Shown piece by piece: positions 41,977 through 49,369 of a DNA stretch of 64,000 nt. The position numbers and the translations under genes were made by a program. Where the stretch lies: positions 1 to 64,000 of IMG/VR virus record IMGVR_UViG_3300035698_019240. The stretch is one strand, 5' to 3'. The notes beneath the pieces were generated by a model that did no database searches, was not told the origin of the DNA, and was given only the letters and a program-made list of their open reading frames with translations. Position 1 is the stretch's first letter. Every line of letters begins with the position of its first letter. Source of the stretch: a virus.

Positions 41977-42147
41977 ATGTGGATAGATGATAAAAGTGAT
42001 GGCTGTGTTTACGATACGGTAGACTGTGACCATAATTGTCTTGGATGTAACCATGGCTCTATGCAATGTACATCATGTGGACTTATTGTATATTATCCCG
42101 ATAATAAATGTGACTGTGGTCATGTTTTGGAAGACAGAGATTTCTAA
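41977..42147 (+). CDS. 56-residue Cys/His-rich protein
   Basis: GCVYDTVDCDHNCLGCNHGSMQCTSCGL and KCDCGHVLED give nine Cys and three His, enough for two zinc ions. It starts one base after the previous stop and ends directly before the next ATG. Confidence 0.7.
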   Translation: MWIDDKSDGCVYDTVDCDHNCLGCNHGSMQCTSCGLIVYYPDNKCDCGHVLEDRDF

Positions 42148-42354
42148 ATGGAAGATTATGTAATATGTGATGCGTATGTAATTTGTGATTGGCATGGTAA
42201 ATGTCATCATAAAAAACCTCATATTAAAGATTCTATGTGTGATATCAATGGATGTAATTGTGTAGATGGAAATGTTAGTTGTTCTCCTGTAAACACTGTT
42301 GATATATTGGATAAAAATGAAGTGGATGAATGGTTCAGAGAAATAGAATTGTAA
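42148..42354 (+). CDS. Cys/His small protein with decayed tail
   Basis: 68 residues: VICDAYVICDWHGKCHHKKPH matches the Cys/His body type. The end NEVDEWFREIEL keeps the spacing of the shared tail with Trp-Phe for Leu-Phe and Leu for the last Ile. Confidence 0.75.
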   Translation: MEDYVICDAYVICDWHGKCHHKKPHIKDSMCDINGCNCVDGNVSCSPVNTVDILDKNEVDEWFREIEL

Positions 42355-42383
42355 TTTACATAATTACATTTATATGATATAAT
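42355..42383 (+). promoter_or_regulatory. Sigma70-like early promoter
   Basis: TTTACA (42355-42360), 17 bp, TATAAT (42378-42383), 27 nt before the NIF3-like start. It overlaps the stop of the preceding gene. Confidence 0.75.
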
Positions 42384-42409
42384 AAAAGGTGATAAAAAAA
42401 GGAGATTAA

Positions 42410-43342
42410 ATGAAGACAGCTGAAATTTTTAATAAGGCAATAGCAACAGGAATGGAGTTTGATCCTAGAGGTTTTAAAGAAGTAAGGAAGATTCTTGTAG
42501 ATACAAAAAAACAATGGGATAAACTTAAAGAAAAGGATAAGGAATATTTTGATACAGATAAATTATTGAATCCATATCCTGATTCAAGAATTCTATTTAA
42601 CTTAGAAGATGGTGTTTCAAATGTGAAGAAGATACTTGTTGGTATTGATCTTGAAGGTCCTGAATTACTTCTCGCAAGTCATATAGGTGTTGATTTGGCT
42701 ATAGCTCATCATCCAGAAGGTATGGGTTATGCAGGGCTTCCTGATGTTATGAGTATGCAAGCCGATGTTCATCATCAATTAGGTGTTCCTATCAGTACCG
42801 CAACAGGACTTATACGGCATAGACAAAACGAGGTAAGAAAAAGTATAATGGGGTCAAACTTTTCAAGACCTATTGATTTTGCAAGAATTCTAGGAATACC
42901 ATATATTTGTCTACACACTCCAGCAGATAATATGGTTCAGGCAAATGTACAGAGTACGATTGATAAAGCTTCTCCTGAAACCCTTGGAGATATAATTGAT
43001 ATTCTTCTTGAGTATCCTGAATATAAAAAAGGTAAGAAAATGGGAGAGGGTCCTGTTATTCATGTTGGTTCAAAATCTAATAAAGCCGGTAAAGTATTTG
43101 TTGAATTCACAGGAGGTACAAGTGGAAACAAAAACATTTATCAGAGGTTGTCTTATGCAGGTGTTGATACAATAGTTGGAATGCATATGGGTACTGAACA
43201 TGAAAAAGAAGTTAAAAAATATAACATGAATGTTATTATTGCAGGACATTATTCAAGTGATTCAATTGGTATTACAAAACTTCTTGAGCAGATTTTACCA
43301 AAAGATGTTGAGATAATAAAATGTTCAGGTTACATAAGATAA
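42410..43342 (+). CDS. NIF3/DUF34-like metal-binding protein
   Basis: 310 residues. VGIDLEGPELLLASHIGVDLAIAHHPEG (HHPEG at 100-104), CLHTPADN (168-174) and IIAGHYSSDSIGITKLLEQIL (H280, D284) correspond to the metal-site motifs of the NIF3 family. The first ~70 residues, helical, are extra. The family forms hexamers with a two-metal centre; proposed activities include cyclohydrolase or metal-chaperone roles, none settled. The second family-typical Glu is Asp here. First gene behind its own promoter. Confidence 0.75.
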   Translation: MKTAEIFNKAIATGMEFDPRGFKEVRKILVDTKKQWDKLKEKDKEYFDTDKLLNPYPDSRILFNLEDGVSNVKKILVGIDLEGPELLLASHIGVDLAIAHHPEGMGYAGLPDVMSMQADVHHQLGVPISTATGLIRHRQNEVRKSIMGSNFSRPIDFARILGIPYICLHTPADNMVQANVQSTIDKASPETLGDIIDILLEYPEYKKGKKMGEGPVIHVGSKSNKAGKVFVEFTGGTSGNKNIYQRLSYAGVDTIVGMHMGTEHEKEVKKYNMNVIIAGHYSSDSIGITKLLEQILPKDVEIIKCSGYIR

Positions 43343-43343
43343 G

Positions 43344-43529
43344 ATGTCAAGGAGAAGGAAGAAACAAAAGCGTAATAAAGTAAGATGTGATAATCACGAG
43401 CTTTGTTTAATAAAAGATTGTTTTCACAGATTTTTTCATAAAGGATTTAAAGGCTGTAAAGAAAAGTGTCCATATTATGGTGGTGGATATAAATGTATGA
43501 CTGAGGAGGAAATGAATGGGAAAGTATGA
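43344..43529 (+). CDS. Untailed Cys/His small protein
   Basis: 61 residues: very basic start (MSRRRKKQKRNK), then CDNHELCLIKDCFHRFFH and CKEKCPYY. The same C-x5-C-x4-C-x-H body as the tailed Cys/His proteins, but the end is EEEMNGKV, so it lacks the tail. Confidence 0.7.
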   Translation: MSRRRKKQKRNKVRCDNHELCLIKDCFHRFFHKGFKGCKEKCPYYGGGYKCMTEEEMNGKV

Positions 43530-43725
43530 TGATAAAAAAATGACATATAGAAGTGAGGATCTTAGTAATACTCGTAAAATAAAGGTACAGAATATACTAT
43601 GTGACATTGCAAGTGAGATAACGGAACTCAAAGAAGTGGTGGATAGTTTTTCGAAAGCATGTGAACAACCACGACCAAAGCGTGAGAGTTGGTTTAAAAG
43701 ATTAATAAAATGGGGTGAAAGATAA
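43516..43725 (+). CDS. Unknown 69-residue protein
   Basis: Helical, mixed charge: KIKVQNILCDIASEITELKEVVDSFSKAC, ending in RESWFKRLIKWGER. Overlaps the previous gene by 14 nt. Confidence 0.65.
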   Translation: MGKYDDKKMTYRSEDLSNTRKIKVQNILCDIASEITELKEVVDSFSKACEQPRPKRESWFKRLIKWGER

Positions 43726-43877
43726 TGGATATTGAAAGAAAAATAGAATTGGAAAATGTTAACACCGCAAAGCAGTTAGGAATGATAAGTACCGAAAAGG
43801 CTATTAAAATGAGAAAGAAAATTTATAAAAAAATATTTGAAGATGATATAAAAGAAGGAGAGAAAAATGGTAGATGA
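43725..43877 (+). CDS. 50-residue helical protein
   Basis: Starts at TAATG. MDIERKIELENVNTAKQLGM, Lys-rich helix KMRKKIYKKIFEDDIKEGEK. Not recognised. Confidence 0.65.
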   Translation: MDIERKIELENVNTAKQLGMISTEKAIKMRKKIYKKIFEDDIKEGEKNGR

Positions 43878-44091
43878 TTTTGAAGACTTAGAAACTATTC
43901 TAAGTAGAAACATGGAAGAGGAACTTAAAGATGCCATGGATGCTGGAATAATTGATATTAAAATCAATGGTAAAAAGGCTACAGATGTTGATATAGCTGT
44001 TGATGAGGATACAGGAGCAATCGTTATTACTAACGGTGATGGTGATACAACTGAAATTATAATTAATGGAACAGGAGAGCATATAATATAA
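43867..44091 (+). CDS. Unknown 74-residue acidic protein
   Basis: Helix then beta strands: DFEDLETILSRNMEEELKDAM, IDIKINGKKATDVDIAVDED, TEIIINGTGEHII. Strong RBS (AAGGAGAGAAAA). Not recognised. Confidence 0.65.
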   Translation: MVDDFEDLETILSRNMEEELKDAMDAGIIDIKINGKKATDVDIAVDEDTGAIVITNGDGDTTEIIINGTGEHII

Positions 44092-44093
44092 TC

Positions 44094-44324
44094 ATGAGTG
44101 TTAATAAAACTCTTTGTAGTAAATGCGATAATTTATTTTTTGTACGATTACAAGTACAATGGAGTAATGGTGGTAAAGGTAAGGTATCAGGATCATGTTT
44201 ATTACAACCAAATTTTTTTGAGAAAACTAAAAAAATTAAGGGTGTAATGTTCGATGGAAATGGATTACCAGTTATATTAAAATGTGGTAAGTTTAGAATT
44301 AAAAAAGGAGTAGTAAATGTTTAA
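44094..44324 (+). CDS. Small CxxC protein
   Basis: 76 residues: LCSKCDNLFFVRLQVQW near the start, then SGSCLL and KCGKFRIK. A short zinc-binding beta protein is plausible. Confidence 0.65.
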   Translation: MSVNKTLCSKCDNLFFVRLQVQWSNGGKGKVSGSCLLQPNFFEKTKKIKGVMFDGNGLPVILKCGKFRIKKGVVNV

Positions 44325-44553
44325 TGATATAATAGATGGTTCAACGGGACCATGGAAAAGAAATGGTAATAATGAATGGTATCATATTGATAATATGATT
44401 ATTAGATTATGTAAGAGATCATTGGTGATATATGACCTGTACTATAATGTTAATAAAACAAAAGTAGTTATAAGTAAAGTGATTGTAGGAAGAACGGAAG
44501 ACGAGGCTAAGGATAAAGCGGAAAGTTATTTAAAGAAAAGAAAAATAATATAA
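44317..44553 (+). CDS. Unknown 78-residue protein
   Basis: Beta-rich (GPWKRNGNNEWYHIDNMIIRL, LVIYDLYYNV) with a C-terminal helix (DEAKDKAESYLKKRK). Double-stranded RNA-binding-like composition but no clear match. Confidence 0.6.
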   Translation: MFNDIIDGSTGPWKRNGNNEWYHIDNMIIRLCKRSLVIYDLYYNVNKTKVVISKVIVGRTEDEAKDKAESYLKKRKII

Positions 44554-44567
44554 GAAAGGAAAATACA

Positions 44568-44771
44568 ATGGATTGGAAGTTAGATACAGAATTAATAAAA
44601 ATGTTTCTTGAAGAATGTGGAACAGATGGTGATAAATGGGAAAGTAAGTTCAATAAAATTCCCAATGAAGAAAGACAAATAAGTTTTGATTTTATATGTC
44701 CTGTAGAGAGGAAAAAAATAAATCTCAAATTTGGTATAACCGTTAACAATGTTACACTTACGGAGGTTTAA
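44568..44771 (+). CDS. Unknown 67-residue protein
   Basis: MDWKLDTELIKMFLEECGTD, SFDFICPVERKKINLKFGITV. Not recognised. RBS AGAAAGGAAAATAC. Confidence 0.65.
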   Translation: MDWKLDTELIKMFLEECGTDGDKWESKFNKIPNEERQISFDFICPVERKKINLKFGITVNNVTLTEV

Positions 44772-44945
44772 ATGTTTTACATTCACGTAAAGAATTTTCC
44801 ACTATTAACACTTGATGAAATAAAAGAACAGATAAATATGAGAATAAATGGACTCAAGAATCAAAGAGGTACAGGTATACCAAGAAAAGATGTACTGATT
44901 TCTGAAATTACAACTTTAAAAAAATTATGGAGGAAAAAGAAATGA
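44772..44945 (+). CDS. 57-residue basic protein
   Basis: MFYIHVKNFPLLTLDEIKEQ, then helical LISEITTLKKLWRKKK. Starts directly after the previous TAA and ends ATGA. Confidence 0.65.
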   Translation: MFYIHVKNFPLLTLDEIKEQINMRINGLKNQRGTGIPRKDVLISEITTLKKLWRKKK

Positions 44946-45085
44946 CAACTATACTTATTATACTTATTATAATTACTATAGGTTCATCTATACACTTTTA
45001 CTATAAAGGACTAAAAAGGGGATATGATGACGGATGGAAAGACGCTGGTGGTGATAATATTCCAGAAGAGGAAAAGAATTACTAA
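44942..45085 (+). CDS. 47-residue membrane protein, last gene of the plus block
   Basis: Span TILIILIIITIGSSIHFYY, then GLKRGYDDGWKDAGGDN and an acidic end. Its stop overlaps the stop of the convergent gp48/54-like gene by 4 nt; no terminator fits between. Confidence 0.7.
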   Translation: MTTILIILIIITIGSSIHFYYKGLKRGYDDGWKDAGGDNIPEEEKNY

Positions 45086-45912
45086 CCAACAGTTTTTCCA
45101 TTTTCATCAACAACCCTTATAATACCACCTTTTTTAATTGTAGTTCTATAAAGAGGTGACATGTCAGAGAAACTTAAAGTTAATTCACATCTTGTTGGCA
45201 GTCCATTTATATATGGTTGTTGCCATGTAGGTTGTACAGAAGTCAGAGCCGCAAATTGACATATTATGAGTTCATTCGGATGTGTTTTTAATTCAAAAAT
45301 CCACGGAAGTTCAATACCTATATTCCAATCCCTAATTTCAGGTGAGGAATATTTCATAAGGTCTTTTACTGGTTCCACTACATCTAGAGAAGGATTACTT
45401 TGTGATATCAAATTAAAAAGAAAATTCCATTCTCTTCTTCCAGAACCTGTAAATGTTAAAGGAGAATCAATCTTTTCTGTAGGTACTTTTGTTGCAAGTC
45501 CATTTGATATTTCATTAAATGCGGATCTTGCCCCAGAACCTAATTCTTTCCTTTTGGCTGAATCTCCAAGGGTATTTTTAATATTTTTTCCTATGGTTTT
45601 TACATCCCTAACAGTTTTTGAAGCTGTGATAGCTTTATTGGCAAGTGAGTTGACCGTTGAGTTTTCATAAGGAGACCAATCATTTCTAATTGTTTCCTGT
45701 ATTACCTCAGGTGCTAAGAATTTAAAAGTTGGTCCTGTTTTACCTCTTGTTATTCCCCCACCTTTTGATAGAGTTGTTTGATATTTCAATTCTATTGCTT
45801 TCATTGTTATCCATAAAGCATTATCACCAAATGAACCTTGAGGAATTGTAGCACTTTCTTTTGGTCTTTGTATAGTTTGTGTTCCTGTATATGTAAAAGT
45901 ATCCTTGGCCAT
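45082..45912 (-). CDS. Tail tube-baseplate junction protein, gp48/gp54-like
   Basis: 276 residues. The C-terminal half (VKDLMKYSSPEIRDWNIGIELPWIFELKTHP, LTSVQPTWQQPYINGLPTRCELTLSFSDMSPLYR) follows the tube-initiator pattern of T4 gp48/gp54, which resembles tube proteins. Located right after the tape measure gene as in other myoviruses. Start at 45912 shares a base with the tape measure stop. Confidence 0.75.
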   Translation of the reverse strand: MAKDTFTYTGTQTIQRPKESATIPQGSFGDNALWITMKAIELKYQTTLSKGGGITRGKTGPTFKFLAPEVIQETIRNDWSPYENSTVNSLANKAITASKTVRDVKTIGKNIKNTLGDSAKRKELGSGARSAFNEISNGLATKVPTEKIDSPLTFTGSGRREWNFLFNLISQSNPSLDVVEPVKDLMKYSSPEIRDWNIGIELPWIFELKTHPNELIICQFAALTSVQPTWQQPYINGLPTRCELTLSFSDMSPLYRTTIKKGGIIRVVDENGKTVG

Positions 45913-47798
45913 TAATAAGCTCCTTGTACAGCTAGTGATGTTATTATATTATCCACTTCATCAGGTATTGGTCTTTCACTATCACCACCACCTTGTATAT
46001 TACTTATAGCAGTTACAACTGAAACATTACCTTCTTGTGTCATTATTTCTGTTTTTTCCATAGCTTTTAATTGTTTTTCTTGTATCTTTCTATTCATATC
46101 TGATACATTTTTTTTATCAATTATACTGGATTGTATAACTACTTTTTTCATTTTATTTATTTCGGTAAAATCTGATTTTCTTTTTACCGATTGTGGTAAA
46201 TCAACAACATCTGCAGGTAAAACTCTTTCACCTCTATGTAGATTAACAAGTCCTGTTTTAACTATATCTCCACCTATTCTTCTACTTGGTATTTCTGTGA
46301 CTTCAAGCTCTCCTTCCTTTTTTACTTTTCCACCAAATCCAAACATTCCTTTTAATTTACCGAACATTTCTTTACCAGGAATAAGATCAGTAAAAAAATT
46401 AATAAGATTTTCAGTGGCGTCTTTGATAAGATCCAAGAATGAGAAGTCTTCCCACATAGTTTTTATTCCGTCTAAACCAGTTTTCAAACTATCAATAGGA
46501 TGAAAAAATACATCTAAGATTCCATGTATAAAAGATTCAGCTTTTTCTGTAACCAAATTTATCTTTTCAATAATGTGTTCCATTCCAAAATCAAGTTTAA
46601 CACCTTTTAAAAAATCTTCTCCAAATACTTTTCTTGAAAGCCATAGTAATCCATTACCTATCATTTCAGGTATTGCTAATATAGGATCTAATAATCCAGC
46701 TGACATACCGAGTAATTTATCTCTAATAGTATCACCTTGAAAAATACCTGTAACGGCCTTTACTATCATTTCTACAGGTAATAATACCTTACCTATTATT
46801 TTACCTACTGAGAAAAACTTTCCCATTTTTCCAAAAATCCCTGTAAATTTGGTAATGAATTTCATTGTAGATTCCACGAATTTACCTTTCATTAAATTAC
46901 CAGCTTTAGAGAATGTACCACTAACGGTCTTTGTAAATTTTGTAAGTGATTTTCCTATACTACGAGCCTTGAACTTATTCAGTTTGCCTCTCAGTTCCGT
47001 TATTCTATCAAATTTCCAGCCATGAAATGCTTCTTGCATCTTAAAAATTTTAGAGCCTATAATACCGTTACCACCAAACATACTTGTTATTTTACCAAGT
47101 TTTGTACCTACACCTGTTCTAAATTTTATTAATATTTTTCCAAAAGATTTATTAAACTTTGTCAGTGTTTTTCCAAAAACTTTGTTAAATTTAGTCATGG
47201 ACTTAAAGAATGGAGGAAAAACATCTTTGAACTTTGAAATATAACCTACTATAATACCTGAAAGTAATGCGCCTGTAAAAAGAAGATATTTAAACACACC
47301 ATCATCTTTAAATCCTTTATCACTTTGAAGATCCCATCTCTTTTGTTCCATTTTAAAATGATCTACAATTTGTCCAAGCATGGTATTTCTATTTTTATCA
47401 GTTTTAGATTCTTCCTCGTCATCCTCACCTTTACCAAACAATGCTTTTCCAATACCAACAGTCGATTTAAGTGAACCTATAGCAACACTACTAACTTTAG
47501 TTAATTCTGGACCTAATACATCAGATGTTTGAGAGGCGACCTCTCCAACAACTTTATCCATATCTCCCTTTATTATATTAGATATTGCTGAGGCTGTTGC
47601 TGACATTTCTTTACCAGCAACCTCTGCTACTTGTTTTCCAACTTCATCACCAGCCTTTTTAACATCATTTTTTATTACATCAGAAGTGTTGGAGAATTTT
47701 TTTAATATTCCACTAAAAAATCCTCTTGTTTGTTTCTGTGATGTCTCATTAGCTTGTTTTTGATTTTGTAGAATTTTTTCTAATTCTTCGTTAGCCAT
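45912..47798 (-). CDS. Tail tape measure protein
   Basis: 628 residues. Long helical start (ETSQKQTRGFFSGILKKFSN), spans at 150-190 (FKYLLFTGALLSGIIVGYI) and 330-390 (VGKIIGKVLLPVEMIVKAV), Lys/Phe-rich repeats KFNK.FGK in between, then a soluble C-terminus. This plan and the site between tail chaperone and tube-initiator genes identify it. At ~628 residues it predicts a tail near 90-100 nm by the usual 0.15 nm per residue. Confidence 0.85.
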   Translation of the reverse strand: MANEELEKILQNQKQANETSQKQTRGFFSGILKKFSNTSDVIKNDVKKAGDEVGKQVAEVAGKEMSATASAISNIIKGDMDKVVGEVASQTSDVLGPELTKVSSVAIGSLKSTVGIGKALFGKGEDDEEESKTDKNRNTMLGQIVDHFKMEQKRWDLQSDKGFKDDGVFKYLLFTGALLSGIIVGYISKFKDVFPPFFKSMTKFNKVFGKTLTKFNKSFGKILIKFRTGVGTKLGKITSMFGGNGIIGSKIFKMQEAFHGWKFDRITELRGKLNKFKARSIGKSLTKFTKTVSGTFSKAGNLMKGKFVESTMKFITKFTGIFGKMGKFFSVGKIIGKVLLPVEMIVKAVTGIFQGDTIRDKLLGMSAGLLDPILAIPEMIGNGLLWLSRKVFGEDFLKGVKLDFGMEHIIEKINLVTEKAESFIHGILDVFFHPIDSLKTGLDGIKTMWEDFSFLDLIKDATENLINFFTDLIPGKEMFGKLKGMFGFGGKVKKEGELEVTEIPSRRIGGDIVKTGLVNLHRGERVLPADVVDLPQSVKRKSDFTEINKMKKVVIQSSIIDKKNVSDMNRKIQEKQLKAMEKTEIMTQEGNVSVVTAISNIQGGGDSERPIPDEVDNIITSLAVQGAY

Positions 47799-47808
47799 AT
47801 ACTCTCCA

Positions 47809-47850
47809 TAAAAAAAGGTCTAAAGAACTGTACGCCCTTTAGACCTTTAA
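47809..47850 (-). terminator. Rho-independent terminator before the tape measure gene
   Basis: AAAGGTCTAAAG (47814-47825) pairs with CTTTAGACCTTT (47837-47848) and is followed on the minus strand by a T7 run only 10 nt before the tape measure start. It would attenuate tape measure expression relative to tube and sheath. Confidence 0.85.
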
Positions 47851-47884
47851 AGTCCGTTGAGTTGCCTCAAGTGTGGCTTATTTA

Positions 47885-48058
47885 CTATAATTCAGATTCC
47901 TCTTTCAAGTCATTTTTTAACATATTAATGTAAGCTTCTCTTTCAAAGTCTGGTAAATAACTACTTTCAGTAATACTTATACCCGCTTTTCGCGATAGAT
48001 AGTATTGTTCTTCCACAATAGTTTCAAGACTTACATTAGTAAACAGATTAACTAGACG
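47885..48058 (-). CDS. Frameshift extension of the tail assembly chaperone
   Basis: 57 codons in the -1 frame beginning at the slippery site and running to TAG at 47887-47885. Sequence includes SLETIVEEQYYLSRKAG and YLPDFEREAYINMLKNDLKEE, protein-like with helical charge pattern. No start codon with ribosome site opens it. It should appear as a 305-residue fusion with the gp26-like protein. Confidence 0.65.
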   Translation of the reverse strand, partial: RLVNLFTNVSLETIVEEQYYLSRKAGISITESSYLPDFEREAYINMLKNDLKEESEL

Positions 48059-48801
48059 AAAAAACCTTCAGTAGGTACATTCACCGTTTCCTTTCTCTTA
48101 CAATGGACACATTTAAAAATAAATTTAAATTCCATTCCAAAGTCATTATCTTTATGCCATTTTTTAACTTTATCATAACCGTCTGTTGGACAATTTTCTA
48201 AAAGAAATTGTTTGTCCAATAACTCTGGTGCTTCTTTACCTTTAGGTGTTTTTACAGATTCAATAGAAGCGGCATGTGTTAATATGGTCATTTCTGTATC
48301 TTTTTGTGTTTTAGTCATTTCATTATAACTTTCAATATTTTTAAGGGTTTCAAATGCTTCAATATTATGTTTCCTTTTTATATATACAAGTTTTACAGAA
48401 ATGTCTTTATCCACTTTTACCCATTGATCTACTTTTGTAGGTTTCTTAACCTTCATTTTACCTATATCAATAGATTGAAGTGTGTCAGATTTACACTTTT
48501 TATTATTACATGTATGTGTAAATGTATATTTACTTCCTTTTGTTCTTTTTCTTATTTCTACAAGAAGTTGAAATCTATCTTGTAAGTATAAATCCGTTAT
48601 ATCAAAATCTTCCGTTATGATAGCTGAGGACATTAGTTTATCTAATGCTTCCTCTATTACCATAGGATCGGTTTCACCTTCATATGTCAAAAGAGTTTTC
48701 AATTGACCGGTAGTGATGGGTTTAAATTTAACCTTTTTACCACTACCTGGTAAAACACAATCAAATTCATACACATTTAAAAATTCACGAAAATCACTCA
48801 T
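48052..48801 (-). CDS. Tail assembly chaperone / T4 gp26-like protein
   Basis: 249 residues. The N-terminus (LPGSGKKVKFKPITTGQLKTLLTYEG, ALDKLMSSAIITEDFDI, LYLQDRFQLLVEIRK) matches the T4_baseplate gp26 family. Two Cys pairs (CNNKKC, CVHC) may bind zinc. In lambda-like and P2-like phages the gene before the tape measure encodes a chaperone made in two lengths through -1 frameshifting; position and slippery site support the same role. Confidence 0.75.
   Translation of the reverse strand: MSDFREFLNVYEFDCVLPGSGKKVKFKPITTGQLKTLLTYEGETDPMVIEEALDKLMSSAIITEDFDITDLYLQDRFQLLVEIRKRTKGSKYTFTHTCNNKKCKSDTLQSIDIGKMKVKKPTKVDQWVKVDKDISVKLVYIKRKHNIEAFETLKNIESYNEMTKTQKDTEMTILTHAASIESVKTPKGKEAPELLDKQFLLENCPTDGYDKVKKWHKDNDFGMEFKFIFKCVHCKRKETVNVPTEGFFV
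48058..48064 (-). other. T_TTT_TTC slippery heptamer for -1 frameshifting
   Basis: The zero frame reads GGT TTT TTC GTC TAG. Slipping back one base after TTC puts ribosomes into the 57-codon extension frame exactly (CGT CTA ...). The stop two codons later marks the end of the unshifted product. Confidence 0.65.
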
Positions 48802-48832
48802 TATTATCTCCTACAATTTTTTTTTATTTTTT

Positions 48833-49351
48833 TTATTCTATAGTATGATATTGATAACCAAATGTTATATCAAACTGTGCTGTATCATTTGAAGAATAAT
48901 CTAATGTAACAGCACCCAAAGTTTTTGGATAACTGTGATGAAGTTTATAATCTATTAATGATGCTCCATCCATGGATAAAAGCTGTAATCTTTGTACGGG
49001 TACCATATAATCATCTATACTACCATGTACATTTGTAACAGGATTATGTATTAGTGTTAACCAATTATTATATTTTTTTAAAATAGCAGCATCTTTATCA
49101 ACATTAAATGTAACTGTAAAATCTGCAAAAGTATGTTTACCTGCCATCTTGAAATCATATCCTTGCCAGTTCGTTGTTATATCTTCCAACGACATTTCTG
49201 GTAAAGTAGTACTTCGTACAAGATATGTAACTTTCTCACTTGTTAACCCTCCTGAAATAGCTCCAGGAAATGTAGGTAAGAAGTAGAAAAGGTACGCTCT
49301 TGCTCCGCCTTCAAAATTAGCTTTAAAACTTTCTATGTCAAAATTAGGCAT
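48833..49351 (-). CDS. Tail tube protein, gp19-like
   Basis: 172 residues. RAYLFYFLPTFPGAISGGLTSEKVTYLVRSTTLPEMSLEDITTNWQGYDFKMAGKHTFADFTVTFNVD follows the T4_gp19 tube pattern (LP......W.G...K..G...F....V.F..D). It follows the sheath gene, the usual tube position. Confidence 0.85.
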   Translation of the reverse strand: MPNFDIESFKANFEGGARAYLFYFLPTFPGAISGGLTSEKVTYLVRSTTLPEMSLEDITTNWQGYDFKMAGKHTFADFTVTFNVDKDAAILKKYNNWLTLIHNPVTNVHGSIDDYMVPVQRLQLLSMDGASLIDYKLHHSYPKTLGAVTLDYSSNDTAQFDITFGYQYHTIE

Positions 49352-49369
49352 GTTTTTCCTCCTTAATTA

